Below, piece by piece: positions 24,448 through 34,800 of a stretch of DNA of 43,356 nt (its first letter is position 1; each line of letters opens with the position of its first letter). The DNA comes from Flavobacterium sp. GTDB lineage: Bacteria > Bacteroidota > Bacteroidia > Flavobacteriales > Flavobacteriaceae. The stretch spans positions 1 through 43,356 of the forward strand of contig JADFAM010000102.1 of NCBI GenBank assembly GCA_015665265.1, written 5' to 3'. Under the pieces are notes generated by a model, which was not told the DNA's origin, ran no database searches, and saw only the letters and a program-made list of their open reading frames with translations. The translations under genes were made by a program, and so were the position numbers.

Positions 24448-26121
24448 TTATAACTTCAAAACTACAGCCTGATAAGGCTTTAAAGTGATGGTGTTTTTAT
24501 CAACTGAGAGCTCACTATAGTTGTTTATAAGAACTTCTTTGGAATCATCATAATTAGACAACTCAATACTAGACTCTAACTCTGAAAAATTCAATAGAAT
24601 TAACATTTTCTGATCCTCTAAAGTTCTACTGTAAGCATATATTGTTGGGTGCTCTTCTTGAATAATTTCATATTCACCATACACTAGTAACAAATTATCT
24701 TTTCTTAATGCTACCATTTTTCTGAAATGATTCAATACAGAGTTTTGATCGTTTTCTTGATTTAGGACATTAACTGTTGTATGATTTTTATGAACAGGCA
24801 ACCATGGTGTTTCATTCGAAAACCCAGCATTTTTTGTAGCATCCCATTGCATTGGTGTTCTACCGTTATCTCTTGAAAGTAAATTTAATTTTTTCAGATA
24901 GTGATCCAGATCCTCACCATCTGATGCTGCTTTCTTATACCCATTAATGGCTGCTATATCTTTGTACTGTTCAATTTTTGTAAATCCAATATTTGTCATC
25001 CCTAATTCGTCTCCATAATACGTGTAAGGTGTTCCTCGCATAGAAAGAATAAATGTATTCAGTAACTTTGCAGAATAATCTTTAAATGCTGGCTTATCAC
25101 TACCATATCGATTTATAAATCTAGATTGATCGTGATTCGATAAATAAATAGCAATCCACCCTTTTTCAGCAAATGACTTATCCCATTTTGTAAACGATTC
25201 TTTAAATTGAGCTAGAGTACATTTCTCTAATGTAGTAACCATATCTGTAGCTTCAAAATGATACGCCATTTGTAATTCTTCACGATCCTCATCTACTAAA
25301 TCGTGGGCGTCCTGTAAAGTACTACCAACTCCTTCTGAAACTGCAAAGACATCATACTTACTCAAAACTTGTTCATTCATTTCTTTTAAATAACTATGTA
25401 TATGAGGTCCCATACCATGATATTCAATCACACTAGGCACATCTACATCATACCCCTCAGGGAAGGGAGGAAAAGTAATATCTTTACTTACATATTGAAA
25501 AGCATCTAAACGAAAACCATCTACACCTTTTTCTGCCCAAAATTTCATAATATCATAAACCTCATGGCGCACTTTTGGATTTTCCCAATTTAAATCAGGT
25601 TGTTTTTGAGAAAAGTAATGTAAGTAATATGAATCTGTTTGTTCATCATATTTCCAGGCATCACTGTTTTCATCAAAAAAACTCCATCGATGATTTGGTT
25701 TCCCTTTTTCAGCAGGCCACCAATGATAATAATCTCTATATGAATTGTCTCTAGAACTACGAGATTGTTGGAACCATTCATGCTCATCACTACTATGGTT
25801 TACAACTACATCCATGATAAATTTCATGCCACGTTTGTGCAAACCTTCAAGCAATTCATCAAAGTCTTCCATAGTGCCAAACTCTTTCATAATAGCACAA
25901 TAGTCACTAATATCATAACCATTATCATCATTTGGAGATTCATAAATAGGGTTTAGCCAAACCATGGTAACACCTAAACTTTTTATATAATCTAATTTTT
26001 GAATGATTCCTCTTAAATCACCAACACCATTTCCGCTAGTGTCTTTAAAACTTCTTGGGTAGATTTGATACACAATCCCCTCTTTCCACCAGCTTCTTTC
26101 TTGTAGTGAGTTATTAGTCAT
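24448..26121 (-). CDS. Cytoplasmic GH13 alpha-glucosidase (oligo-1,6-glucosidase/maltase type)
   Basis: Has 557 residues with no signal peptide. Complete GH13 motifs: DVVVNHSS (104-111), DGFRLDAFQ with nucleophile Asp206, AVSEGVG with acid/base Glu263, and YLSNHDQSRF with His330-Asp331. The length and the DDNGYDISDY segment are typical of exo-acting alpha-glucosidases. The residue after the nucleophile is Ala207; in this family Val favours alpha-1,6 and Ala or Thr favours alpha-1,4 substrates, so a maltase- or sucrase-like preference is inferred. It is the first gene of the operon with the MFS permease, surface GH13 and kinase, and is preceded by a 160-bp gap with a tandem 13-bp repeat. Confidence 0.91.
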   Translation of the reverse strand: MTNNSLQERSWWKEGIVYQIYPRSFKDTSGNGVGDLRGIIQKLDYIKSLGVTMVWLNPIYESPNDDNGYDISDYCAIMKEFGTMEDFDELLEGLHKRGMKFIMDVVVNHSSDEHEWFQQSRSSRDNSYRDYYHWWPAEKGKPNHRWSFFDENSDAWKYDEQTDSYYLHYFSQKQPDLNWENPKVRHEVYDIMKFWAEKGVDGFRLDAFQYVSKDITFPPFPEGYDVDVPSVIEYHGMGPHIHSYLKEMNEQVLSKYDVFAVSEGVGSTLQDAHDLVDEDREELQMAYHFEATDMVTTLEKCTLAQFKESFTKWDKSFAEKGWIAIYLSNHDQSRFINRYGSDKPAFKDYSAKLLNTFILSMRGTPYTYYGDELGMTNIGFTKIEQYKDIAAINGYKKAASDGEDLDHYLKKLNLLSRDNGRTPMQWDATKNAGFSNETPWLPVHKNHTTVNVLNQENDQNSVLNHFRKMVALRKDNLLLVYGEYEIIQEEHPTIYAYSRTLEDQKMLILLNFSELESSIELSNYDDSKEVLINNYSELSVDKNTITLKPYQAVVLKL

Positions 26122-26213
26122 TATATGTTTATGTATTTTAAAGTTTAATTATACTGAAAGTCCAACTAAAGTATTAAATTCTAGTGAATACAAAGTGTAC
26201 AATTATTCAGTGA

Positions 26214-26245
26214 AAAAAATTGAACATCCTCTAAAAAATTGAACA
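26214..26245 (-). promoter_or_regulatory. Tandem 13-bp direct repeat upstream of the alpha-glucoside operon
   Basis: Two identical copies of TGTTCAATTTTTT (minus strand) lie at 26233-26245 and 26214-26226, offset by 19 bp, about 93 bp before the GH13 start codon. The spacing is close to two helical turns, which would put both on the same DNA face. A binding site for a regulator is possible; no regulator gene is nearby. Confidence 0.4.
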
Positions 26246-26281
26246 AACTCATTTTCTTAGAATATAGCAAGTTGCTAGACA

Positions 26282-27172
26282 CTAGTCTTTTATAGGTAGG
26301 TATATTTGAGCCTCCCATTTCAATTCATCACCTCCAAAATTTGGATTGCTATAAAAAACTTCCAGGGGTTTTTTTACTATCTCAATGTCATTATTTCCTG
26401 CATAATCTAACAATGCATACCAAGCTCTATCAGAGGTAATATAGTTTCCATTATAGGACGCTTTTAAAGCTTTTACTCCACTATATTGTTTATACTGAAT
26501 TCGGGGATCTATTGGAAGAGAATCACTTTTTATGACAGGAAAACAAAAATTATAAGCAATACTATCATTTTGAGTGTTCCAATTTGTTATTTCAACAAAA
26601 GGTGTTCCATTCATTTCAATATTTTCAGCAGAAAGGATAGAAGTTAATAGGGAATAATTTTGCATCATTCCTCTGGCTTTTTCAATTTGCAAACCTTTCA
26701 TTGGAATATAAGCACAATAAGTAGTTCTAGTACTATCTATACCAACTACACGTACTCTAATTTTGTTTAAGTGCTCTTTTAGCTTATCTATAAAATCAGT
26801 GATGGTGTTCTGTGTTCTTTTTTCGAAATCTGTAGTTCCAAATGGAATAGAAATTTTATTAGCAAAACTATGATCAATGTCTGTTACGTAAACATTTACT
26901 TTAGAAATAGAATCATTTACTGAGCTTATAGACCAATTATAATTGAAGGTCGAGTCTTTAACTATAATCTGCTGTGTTAAGTTTTTAAGATTTTCTTGTT
27001 GAATAGGGCTTGAGTTTTCTAGACTTGTATTCCAAAGTTTGATAGATTGATTAATAGTCCCTGCAGTTGTTTTTACTTTAAAAGTAACTAAATAATCATA
27101 GGGTTTTATAATGAAATACCATAGTAAAAAACCAATTGTTAGAAATCCTATAATAGTACTAATTTTTTTCAT
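26282..27172 (-). CDS. Membrane-anchored SRPBCC plus GyrI-like effector-binding protein
   Basis: A 296-residue protein with one N-terminal helix (TIIGFLTIGFLLWYFIIK), then an SRPBCC-like START fold (about 25-130, opening YDYLVTFKVKTTAGTINQS and containing an IKLW-type loop). The second half (about 140-296) resembles the GyrI/AraC effector-binding domain, with YIPMKGL, KALKASYNGNY and FYSNPNFGGDELKWEAQIYLPI. No helix-turn-helix is present, so it is not a transcription factor. Both folds bind small hydrophobic or cationic molecules. It ends the haloperoxidase/ASPIC gene run, 46 bp after the haloperoxidase stop, and is probably in the same transcript. Confidence 0.75.
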   Translation of the reverse strand: MKKISTIIGFLTIGFLLWYFIIKPYDYLVTFKVKTTAGTINQSIKLWNTSLENSSPIQQENLKNLTQQIIVKDSTFNYNWSISSVNDSISKVNVYVTDIDHSFANKISIPFGTTDFEKRTQNTITDFIDKLKEHLNKIRVRVVGIDSTRTTYCAYIPMKGLQIEKARGMMQNYSLLTSILSAENIEMNGTPFVEITNWNTQNDSIAYNFCFPVIKSDSLPIDPRIQYKQYSGVKALKASYNGNYITSDRAWYALLDYAGNNDIEIVKKPLEVFYSNPNFGGDELKWEAQIYLPIKD

Positions 27173-27218
27173 TTACCTTTAAATATTGTAATAAATAAAA
27201 TATATGAATTGTTATATT

Positions 27219-28556
27219 CTACTTGTTTAACATTGTTAATTTTTCAGTAACCAATTCTCCTATTTTTCTTCCTTGGCCTACTCCTACTTCTACAGCAGCT
27301 CTATAATGAATACCTCCATACATTCTACTAATTGCAGCTTCGTTTGCAGCATGTTTAAATGATTTATAACTTCGAATTGGTAATCCAAAAGGAAGTTCAG
27401 TATCATCAGCAAAACTAAAATTATCTCCAAAAATTGAGGTCAAAACTGTTGATGCTGCACCAGACACAACAGAATGACCACTTGTGTATTCTGGAAAAGG
27501 AGGTGTTTGTAAAATGGGTTTCCATTCATCGTCAAAATAGGTGTTTATTAATGTTTCTGGACGCACCAAATTACTTCTATATTTTTCATCCCAACAACTA
27601 ATAAACGCGTCAGCAATAGCAATAGATGTCTTTGTGTAAGCAAAAACTGTTCTATTAAAATCTGCCTTTTCTTTTTTAGTAGCAATTTTTGTGATACCAA
27701 TCCAATGAGCTCCTGGAGTTATTTTTTTTACAGCAAACATCAAATGTCCACGAGTCACAGATACGTATGGATTACAATCCCAAAATTGAGCAATGGCAAT
27801 TTCTTCTGAGCTGTCACCCTTTTTGGTAATTTCTTTACTAATCTCGTAAACCTCAACAAGTTCTTTGTAAAAGTCAGAATCTTTATTCATTGAAAATTTT
27901 GGTGGAGGCACTGGTTTAAATTGGTCTGCTGATTCTAAAACAAAAGACCGTATTTTATCCCAGTGAGGTTCTAAACCATCCATATATGAAGGAGGTGTAG
28001 GTTGCCATCTCCCCTCATCGTTAGAATCTACACTAAATTTTGGCATCGTTCTAGTTTGTGCATAATTATCTTTATTCATCCAGTCTGTAATATATGCTGC
28101 AACCTCCAATCCGTAAGCTTTTGACTCCCTGAATTCTCTAGGATTAGTGGCTTCCCAAACATTGTATAAGCTATCTCTATGTTTTTCTATTTTAGCCTCA
28201 GAAAAAATCAACTGTTTGCTTAAATGTATATGTGCAATTAATGCCGCAAGTGGATAATTTATCTTGGTTGGTTGGTTTGGAGAAGGAATAGCTCCTAAAT
28301 GATTTATTTGATTTTTTAAAGAAGAATATGTAGAATCATTCTGAGCTAATATTTCATAAGCTGCTATATTTGGATACACAAATACTCTACTAGCTACTGG
28401 TGGAGAAAATATATCATGAATCATAACTTCTACTACTTTGTCTATAGACGTGTGAAAATGATCTGTAGTAATTTCTATGGGTGCTGAAATCTCTTTACAA
28501 GAAAACAATACCAAAAGAATTGCAGTTGTTAGTAAAGAAGTTTTGAATTGTTTCAT
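27219..28556 (-). CDS. Vanadium-dependent haloperoxidase-like PAP2 lipoprotein
   Basis: The ATG at 28556 gives 445 residues with a lipoprotein signal (LLVLFSC, Cys20); a longer frame from 28595 overlaps the upstream gene and adds a non-signal stretch, so it is not preferred. The vanadate-site residues are all present at the spacing of fungal chloroperoxidase: Lys325, Arg332-Pro333, Ser359-Gly360-His361 and Arg411 with His417 (SRMYGGIH). Phe354, 7 residues before the catalytic His361, corresponds to the Phe found in chloroperoxidases where bromoperoxidases have His. It may oxidise halides with peroxide, or be a related phosphatase. It starts 8 bp after the last ASPIC/UnbV gene. Confidence 0.85.
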   Translation of the reverse strand: MKQFKTSLLTTAILLVLFSCKEISAPIEITTDHFHTSIDKVVEVMIHDIFSPPVASRVFVYPNIAAYEILAQNDSTYSSLKNQINHLGAIPSPNQPTKINYPLAALIAHIHLSKQLIFSEAKIEKHRDSLYNVWEATNPREFRESKAYGLEVAAYITDWMNKDNYAQTRTMPKFSVDSNDEGRWQPTPPSYMDGLEPHWDKIRSFVLESADQFKPVPPPKFSMNKDSDFYKELVEVYEISKEITKKGDSSEEIAIAQFWDCNPYVSVTRGHLMFAVKKITPGAHWIGITKIATKKEKADFNRTVFAYTKTSIAIADAFISCWDEKYRSNLVRPETLINTYFDDEWKPILQTPPFPEYTSGHSVVSGAASTVLTSIFGDNFSFADDTELPFGLPIRSYKSFKHAANEAAISRMYGGIHYRAAVEVGVGQGRKIGELVTEKLTMLNK

Positions 28557-28564
28557 AATCTTAT

Positions 28565-31500
28565 TTATTCCATTAATTGATATACTTGAGCCCAATCATT
28601 ATTGATAGTTGCTAAAACATATGGTTTATTATTCACTTTAATTATATCTAATTTTTTTACTGCTTTTAGGCTAAAATCTAATCCTATTTTATTTCCTAAG
28701 ATAACTTGCTCTTCATCTATGATAAGTGCCCCTGGAAAAGAGTCGAATCTACCATGAAAGGGTGTAACACCAAAATAATTTCCTGCTGCCAAAATTTCAT
28801 TTTCCCCATCAAAATCAAAATCATACTCTAAAAAAGAAGAAATTGGAGATACTTGAAGCTCGTTTATAAAAGGCACAAATTCAAATCTATTATTTTCATT
28901 TTTTAGATACCCTGATGCAAGCGTTTGTACCTCTAATATAGTCGCTTTATTTAAAATTGATTTTTCAAAAATTTCATCAATCGATTTTCCAGCCATACTT
29001 TTATAGGTTGTAAACTTTTTTCGTAAGCTTACTATCTGACTGGCTAACTCGTCTAATCCCAACAATGGATAATAGGACCCGTTTTTGTAATTGCAAAGAA
29101 TAGTCTCAGTACTTCCGTTACCATCAAAATCTGCATAATACATTCTTAACGGATGTTTCTTTGTTGCTTTAAATTTTGAGTTTTTCCCCCAATTTCCAAG
29201 AAGATAATCCATATCTCCATCTTTATCGATATCAAAAGGGGTAATCTGTTGCCACAATCCTTTTAAACCCGAATCAATAATTTTTTCTTCCTTAAAAGAC
29301 CCTTCTTTATTTATAAAGAACTTTGGACTCATCCATTCTCCAACCAAGATAAGATCTGTAAAACCATCTGAATTGTAATCTTCCCATATAGCATCTGTAA
29401 TCATTCCTATATTCTGAAAAGGCTGATTTTTTAAAAGAGAAAAAGACCCTTTATTGTTTTTTAAAATATAGTTGTTTGGTATTGCTCCAAAATTATTTGA
29501 CACAGAATTACTTCCAATAAACACATCTAAATCTCCATCATTATCATAATCATGTGCTTCAATAACTGACGCATTTTCAAAATATTCAGGCAACTGCTCT
29601 TTTGTAAAACCAGTATTAGTCTGAATAAAATAGGCGTCTAGTAAAGGTTTCATTTTATCATAAAAGTCTGCACCCCCAGTTCCAACTAAAAGATCATTTA
29701 TGGCATCATTATTAAAATCTGCAATGAGAGCTACAACATCTTCATTTATGGAATCATTTTCAAAAATTTGAATCTTTTTCTCCTCATAAAGCCCTTCTTT
29801 TTGAAGATAAACTTTAGCTGGATTAAACTTAGATCCTCCAAAATAAACATCATCTTTACCATCATTATTTATATCGCCAACTGCAACCGCTGGACCTCTG
29901 TCTGATGTTTGATAAGGAATAAGTTTTTGACGATTAAAATCTGTATAATTATCTTCTGAATGACTAAAGTTAAGTCCTAAATTGTTTGAAACCTTTTTAA
30001 AAATTGGTGTCTCTTTTTTTAATAAAGTTGAATAATTAAAAGGTTTTGTTTTTTCTGGACTAACAACTATTTGTTGATTAATAGTAATATTTCTTAGAGT
30101 TTGATATGTTTTGTTTGGCCAAACAACTTTAATAGAATCTACTTGTTGAACAGCACCATATCCAAAGTGTATCATTGGCTCTGAAGAAGATTGAAACCCT
30201 CTCACTGTATACAATTCTTTAAATTGTAATTTTCCTTCATGGTATGAATAAACTTTGGTTCCAATACCAAAAGTATTAGGTGCTGGGTAGTCAAACTTTA
30301 ATTGAAGATAATTTGATAGATTATCCGTTTGATTTATATATAATGATACTTCTTCATTAATATTACTAACTACCATGTCTATATCTCCATCATTGTCTAA
30401 ATCACCCAGAGCTGTAGCTCCTGATACCCCTTTTTTATTTGAAATCCATTGACCAGATTTATCCTCAAATTTTAAATTCTTCGCTCCTTTAAACATATAA
30501 TTGTGAGCTTCTCCTGATGGCATCATTTGAAGGGCCTCTTGATCTACTAACTTTGTATTATCAATTTTCTTCTGAATTTGATCATTTGAAATAAATTTGA
30601 TAAAGTCTAAATCATTAGGTCTTTTTGAAATCCCATTAGAAATAAATAAGTCTTGTTCTCCGTCTTGATCAAAGTCTGCAAATAAACTACTCCAACTCCA
30701 ATCTGTGGCTGCAATTCCACTTAGCAACGCAGTCTCTAAGTAACTTGAATTTTGTTGATTTACATACAGCATATTTCTAGTAAACTGATAATGATACCCA
30801 AATTTTTGAGTTCTTAGTTTTTGAATTTGAATATTATCATCTCCTTCAGATGTTTTAAGGACTACTTCATCCTCTGGAAGCATATCTAAAGAGATAATGT
30901 CAGGTAATCCATCATGATTAATATCTGCTACGTCATTTCCCATGGAAAATCTGCTAGTGTGTCCAAAGTAATTTTTTAATTGATCAGAAAAGGTGCCATC
31001 TCCATTATTTATGTAGTAATAATCATCTTCATGAAAATCATTACCAACATATATATCAGGATATCCATCTTGATTAAAATCTGCTATAGAAATACCCAAT
31101 CCATAACCATTAATTCCACCAAAAATTCCCGCAGCTTCACTTATATCTGTGAAGCTTCCTCCGTCATTTCTGAGTAATTTATCTCCAGTTTGCTCGTTTC
31201 TTTTATAACGTAAATCTACTTTACCAAAAGATTCTTGAGTGTGAATAGCATGGTTTAATAGATAGATATCTAAATCTCCATCTAAATCAAAATCTAAAAA
31301 TGCTGCAGAAGAACTATAGGAATCAAAATCTAATTTATATTTTTCTGCGCTTTCCGTGAATGTTTCATCTCCATTATTAATAAATAGCTCATTGTACCCA
31401 TAAAATCCATTAACACCAACTACAGCACACGCATAAATATCTAGTAAGCCATCTCCATTAATATCTCCCATTACTGCTCCTGTATTCCATGAACTATTTC

Positions 31501-31810
31501 CTGAAACATTAGCTTTATTGGTAATATCCTCAAATTTTAAATTTCCTTTATTTATAAAAAGTTTGTTTTTCTCTTGATTTGCAGAAAGAAAAATATCTGT
31601 GAGCCCATCATTATTTATATCACCAAGAGCTACTCCTCCTCCATTGTAATAATATAAATAATCAAGAATATTTAGATCATCAGTTGGAGTAATTGTGTTT
31701 TCAAAAGCCAACCCTGTCTCTTGAGATGTTGGGTTCTTAAATAGCAGCTCTTTTTTATTACATGCATAAAAGAGTATTGAAAAAACAACTATGATTATCT
31801 TTTTATTCAT
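28565..31810 (-). CDS. FG-GAP/VCBS repeat, ASPIC/UnbV lipoprotein, paralog 3 (last)
   Basis: A 1081-residue lipoprotein with lipobox FYAC (Cys17). Many D-x-N/D-x-D-G-x-x-D calcium loops (e.g. GDINNDGLTDIFLS, DFDLDGDLDIYLL) form two FG-GAP/VCBS beta-propeller regions (about 50-480 and 620-1060). Between them, at roughly 500-585, is the ASPIC/UnbV domain with GIGTKVYSYHEGK, VRGFQSSSEPMIHFG and DSIKVVWPN. The C-terminus keeps YDFDFDGENEILAAGNYFG. Such proteins are usually labelled RNA-binding, which is unsupported; a surface scaffold or ligand-binding role is inferred. Its start overlaps the stop of the middle paralog by 8 bp. Confidence 0.88.
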   Translation of the reverse strand: MNKKIIIVVFSILFYACNKKELLFKNPTSQETGLAFENTITPTDDLNILDYLYYYNGGGVALGDINNDGLTDIFLSANQEKNKLFINKGNLKFEDITNKANVSGNSSWNTGAVMGDINGDGLLDIYACAVVGVNGFYGYNELFINNGDETFTESAEKYKLDFDSYSSSAAFLDFDLDGDLDIYLLNHAIHTQESFGKVDLRYKRNEQTGDKLLRNDGGSFTDISEAAGIFGGINGYGLGISIADFNQDGYPDIYVGNDFHEDDYYYINNGDGTFSDQLKNYFGHTSRFSMGNDVADINHDGLPDIISLDMLPEDEVVLKTSEGDDNIQIQKLRTQKFGYHYQFTRNMLYVNQQNSSYLETALLSGIAATDWSWSSLFADFDQDGEQDLFISNGISKRPNDLDFIKFISNDQIQKKIDNTKLVDQEALQMMPSGEAHNYMFKGAKNLKFEDKSGQWISNKKGVSGATALGDLDNDGDIDMVVSNINEEVSLYINQTDNLSNYLQLKFDYPAPNTFGIGTKVYSYHEGKLQFKELYTVRGFQSSSEPMIHFGYGAVQQVDSIKVVWPNKTYQTLRNITINQQIVVSPEKTKPFNYSTLLKKETPIFKKVSNNLGLNFSHSEDNYTDFNRQKLIPYQTSDRGPAVAVGDINNDGKDDVYFGGSKFNPAKVYLQKEGLYEEKKIQIFENDSINEDVVALIADFNNDAINDLLVGTGGADFYDKMKPLLDAYFIQTNTGFTKEQLPEYFENASVIEAHDYDNDGDLDVFIGSNSVSNNFGAIPNNYILKNNKGSFSLLKNQPFQNIGMITDAIWEDYNSDGFTDLILVGEWMSPKFFINKEGSFKEEKIIDSGLKGLWQQITPFDIDKDGDMDYLLGNWGKNSKFKATKKHPLRMYYADFDGNGSTETILCNYKNGSYYPLLGLDELASQIVSLRKKFTTYKSMAGKSIDEIFEKSILNKATILEVQTLASGYLKNENNRFEFVPFINELQVSPISSFLEYDFDFDGENEILAAGNYFGVTPFHGRFDSFPGALIIDEEQVILGNKIGLDFSLKAVKKLDIIKVNNKPYVLATINNDWAQVYQLME

Positions 31811-34800
31811 TGATCAAAAATAATTTTGGTTTTTCATTATTAATTGCTGCTAATAGATATGTTTTACCACTTTTATCACTAATAGTTTTTAGATGCTTTA
31901 CTTCATTTTTTATGACAAAACCTGAGGTATTGTAATTCTGCCATTTAAAATCAAGTGATCCGTCACCTAGTAGAACAGAACCATGACTAGCGTCTAATCT
32001 TGAGTATTGAGGTTTAAATTCAAAGTTATTTCCTGCCATAATAATATCTAAATTTCCGTCATTATTAACATCTGTACAAACAATTCCACAGACACAAGAA
32101 AGTTGAACACGACTTGGAAGTTTTTTCACACTAAAATTCCAATCACCTTCATTAACTGCAATAATTGATTCTGAAATTGTACTCTGCTTCATAATTGAAT
32201 TTTTGAAAATTGATGCAGAAAATAGCTCATCAACAGACTTTTTTGCATATTCTGAAGCCTTTAAATTTTGCTTTTTTAAAGATACTAACTGAGCTGTTAA
32301 TTCTTTTTTCATATGAATTGGATAGTCTTTTCCATTCTTATGATTAGTCATAATTTGCTCAATTGTTCCATTATTATCAAAATCATTCACCCACATTTTT
32401 ACTGGATTTTCTGAAGAAGTTTTATGGATTGTATTACTTCCTTGATTTCCAAGTATAAAATCTATATCACCGTCATTATCAAGATCTGCTGCCTCAACAA
32501 CATTCCACATTCCAAATAAATCATCTAATGTTGATTTTTGTTTGATAAGCCTTCTTCCATTGTTTATAAAGATTTTTGGTGTATCCCATTCCGAAACAGT
32601 AATCAAATCTTTTTTACCGTCCTTGTCTATATCTTTCCATATTGCATCAGTCATCATTCCAGCACTCTTAACATCATAGGCAACTTTTTCTGTGGTATCT
32701 GCAAAAGTTCCATCACCGTTATTTTCTAGAAATTGATGTGTTGGGTCTATCCCATAAGTAGCCACCATACTTCTAGCACCTACAAAAACATCAATATCAC
32801 CATCATTATCAAAATCATAAGGAGAAATCACTGCAATATTTTTTCTTAAGGCTGGTAGTTTATTTTTTGATGTCTCAAAAGTTCCCTTACCATTGTTAAG
32901 ATATAATCTTACTTTATAATTATTTTGTTGTCCTATTTCGTTTCCACCAGACCCAATCATCAAATCTAAATTTCCATCACCATTGGCATCGAAAAAAGCA
33001 GCTGTAGTATCTTCAAACATAGCATCTTTATCAAAAGATTTTTGGATTGATAGTGCTGTTTTTCCATTACCCAAATTAAGGTATAATAGCCCGGGTTGAT
33101 TTTTAGCTCCACCAATATAAAAATCTTCGTTACCATCATTATTTACATCTCCAATAGCCAAAGCAGGCCCTTCTTGGGAGAGCATTTTATTAATTAGTCC
33201 TTCGTAGTCAAAATCTGAATAACTGTTTTCTTGATGTTTTTGGAGCTTAGTCTTTAAAACTTCTGAAACCAATTTCTTGTTTTTCTTGGGTAGTAAGGTT
33301 GATTGTATTTCAGTTGCCTCAGATTGCTTTAGGGTTAAAGTTGAATTTACTTCAATATTATCCCACTTTTGTGTTTTGTTATTGGGCCAGATAATACGCA
33401 ATGAGTCAACTTTTGTTGCTTTCCCTAGGCCAATTGTCATTACATAATCCATGGAAGACTGAAATCCTCTTGAAGGCATTTGCTCTTGTACGTATATATT
33501 GTTGTTATTAAAGATTTTCACAGTACTTCCAATGGCAAATTTATTGGCTTCTGTACCTTCCAATTTAATTTTTAAATAACTATTGTTAGTTAATGAATCT
33601 GTATTGTTTCTATAAACAAAAGGGAACATATTTACATTATTAACAACCAAATCTAGATCGCCATCATTGTCTAAATCTCCGTAGGCAACTCCATTTGATA
33701 AACTGGGTGTTTCAAAACCCCATTCCTTATTTGCATTGTCAAAAGTAATATCACCATTATTTTTATAAGCATAATTAGGCTGAGGTTTTACAGGCATTTT
33801 ATTAATAATAGAATCAATCGCTTGCTTTCTACCTGTTAAAGCCATTTTTTGAATGATTTCATTAGCAAAGAAATTAACAAAATCTAGATCTGTTAAATCA
33901 TGATTAATTCCGTTTGTAATAAATATATCTCTATTTCCATCATTGTCCATATCAAAAAGTAATCCAGCCCAGCTCCAATCTGTTTTGGCAACTCCGCTAA
34001 AATAAGCAACCTCAGAGAACGTACTATTCCCATTGTTTAACTGAAGTGTATTTTGAATATATTGTTGAGAAAAATCTTTACTTTGTTTTAGTTTAAAAAC
34101 ATTATACCCTTCAAATTCCATTACAGACTTTACACGTTGATCTGCTTCTGGCAACATGTCTGTAATAAAAATATCTGCATTACCATCATTGTTTATGTCT
34201 GCAATGTCTACACCCATAGCAGATAAACTTAAATGGGATGTCCAATTTGTAATATCCTCTTTAAATGTACCATCTTGGTTATTGATATACAGATAATCTC
34301 GTTCGTAAAAGTCATTAGAAACATAAATGTCTGGATATAAATCCCCATTCATATCAGTAACCATAACTCCTAAGCCAAAACCTATTAAACTTCCATAGAT
34401 TCCAGCCTGCTCACTAACATCTACAAATTTACCATTGTCGTTTCTTAACAACATATCTCCAACCCCTCTAAAAATTGCAGGAACATTTTCCCAATCTTGA
34501 GCTCTTTTATCTCGCTGTTCTGCATATCCAAGACTACTTACAGGAATGTTGCTGTTATTTAAAATATAAGCATCTAAATCTCCATCTTTATCATAATCAA
34601 AAAAAGAAGCATGGGTAGAAAATCCTGTTTTAGCAAGGTTAAATTCGGCAGCTTTTTCTGTAAAGGTTAAATCTCCATTGTTAATGTATAAATCATTATC
34701 GTGATTGTTACCCTTTAAATTTCCAGCATTGCTTACGTAGATATCTAATAATCCATCCTGATTTATATCTACCATTACAACTCCAGTAGACCAAGGTTTG

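Noticed and set aside
26265-26277. Inverted repeat TAGCAA-G-TTGCTA after the SRPBCC-GyrI gene
   Set aside because: Arms are 6 bp with a single-base centre, too tight for a hairpin, and no T-run follows on the minus strand.
28557-28595. Longer start for the haloperoxidase-like protein
   Set aside because: It would add 13 residues that overlap the previous gene and displace the lipoprotein signal from the N-terminus.
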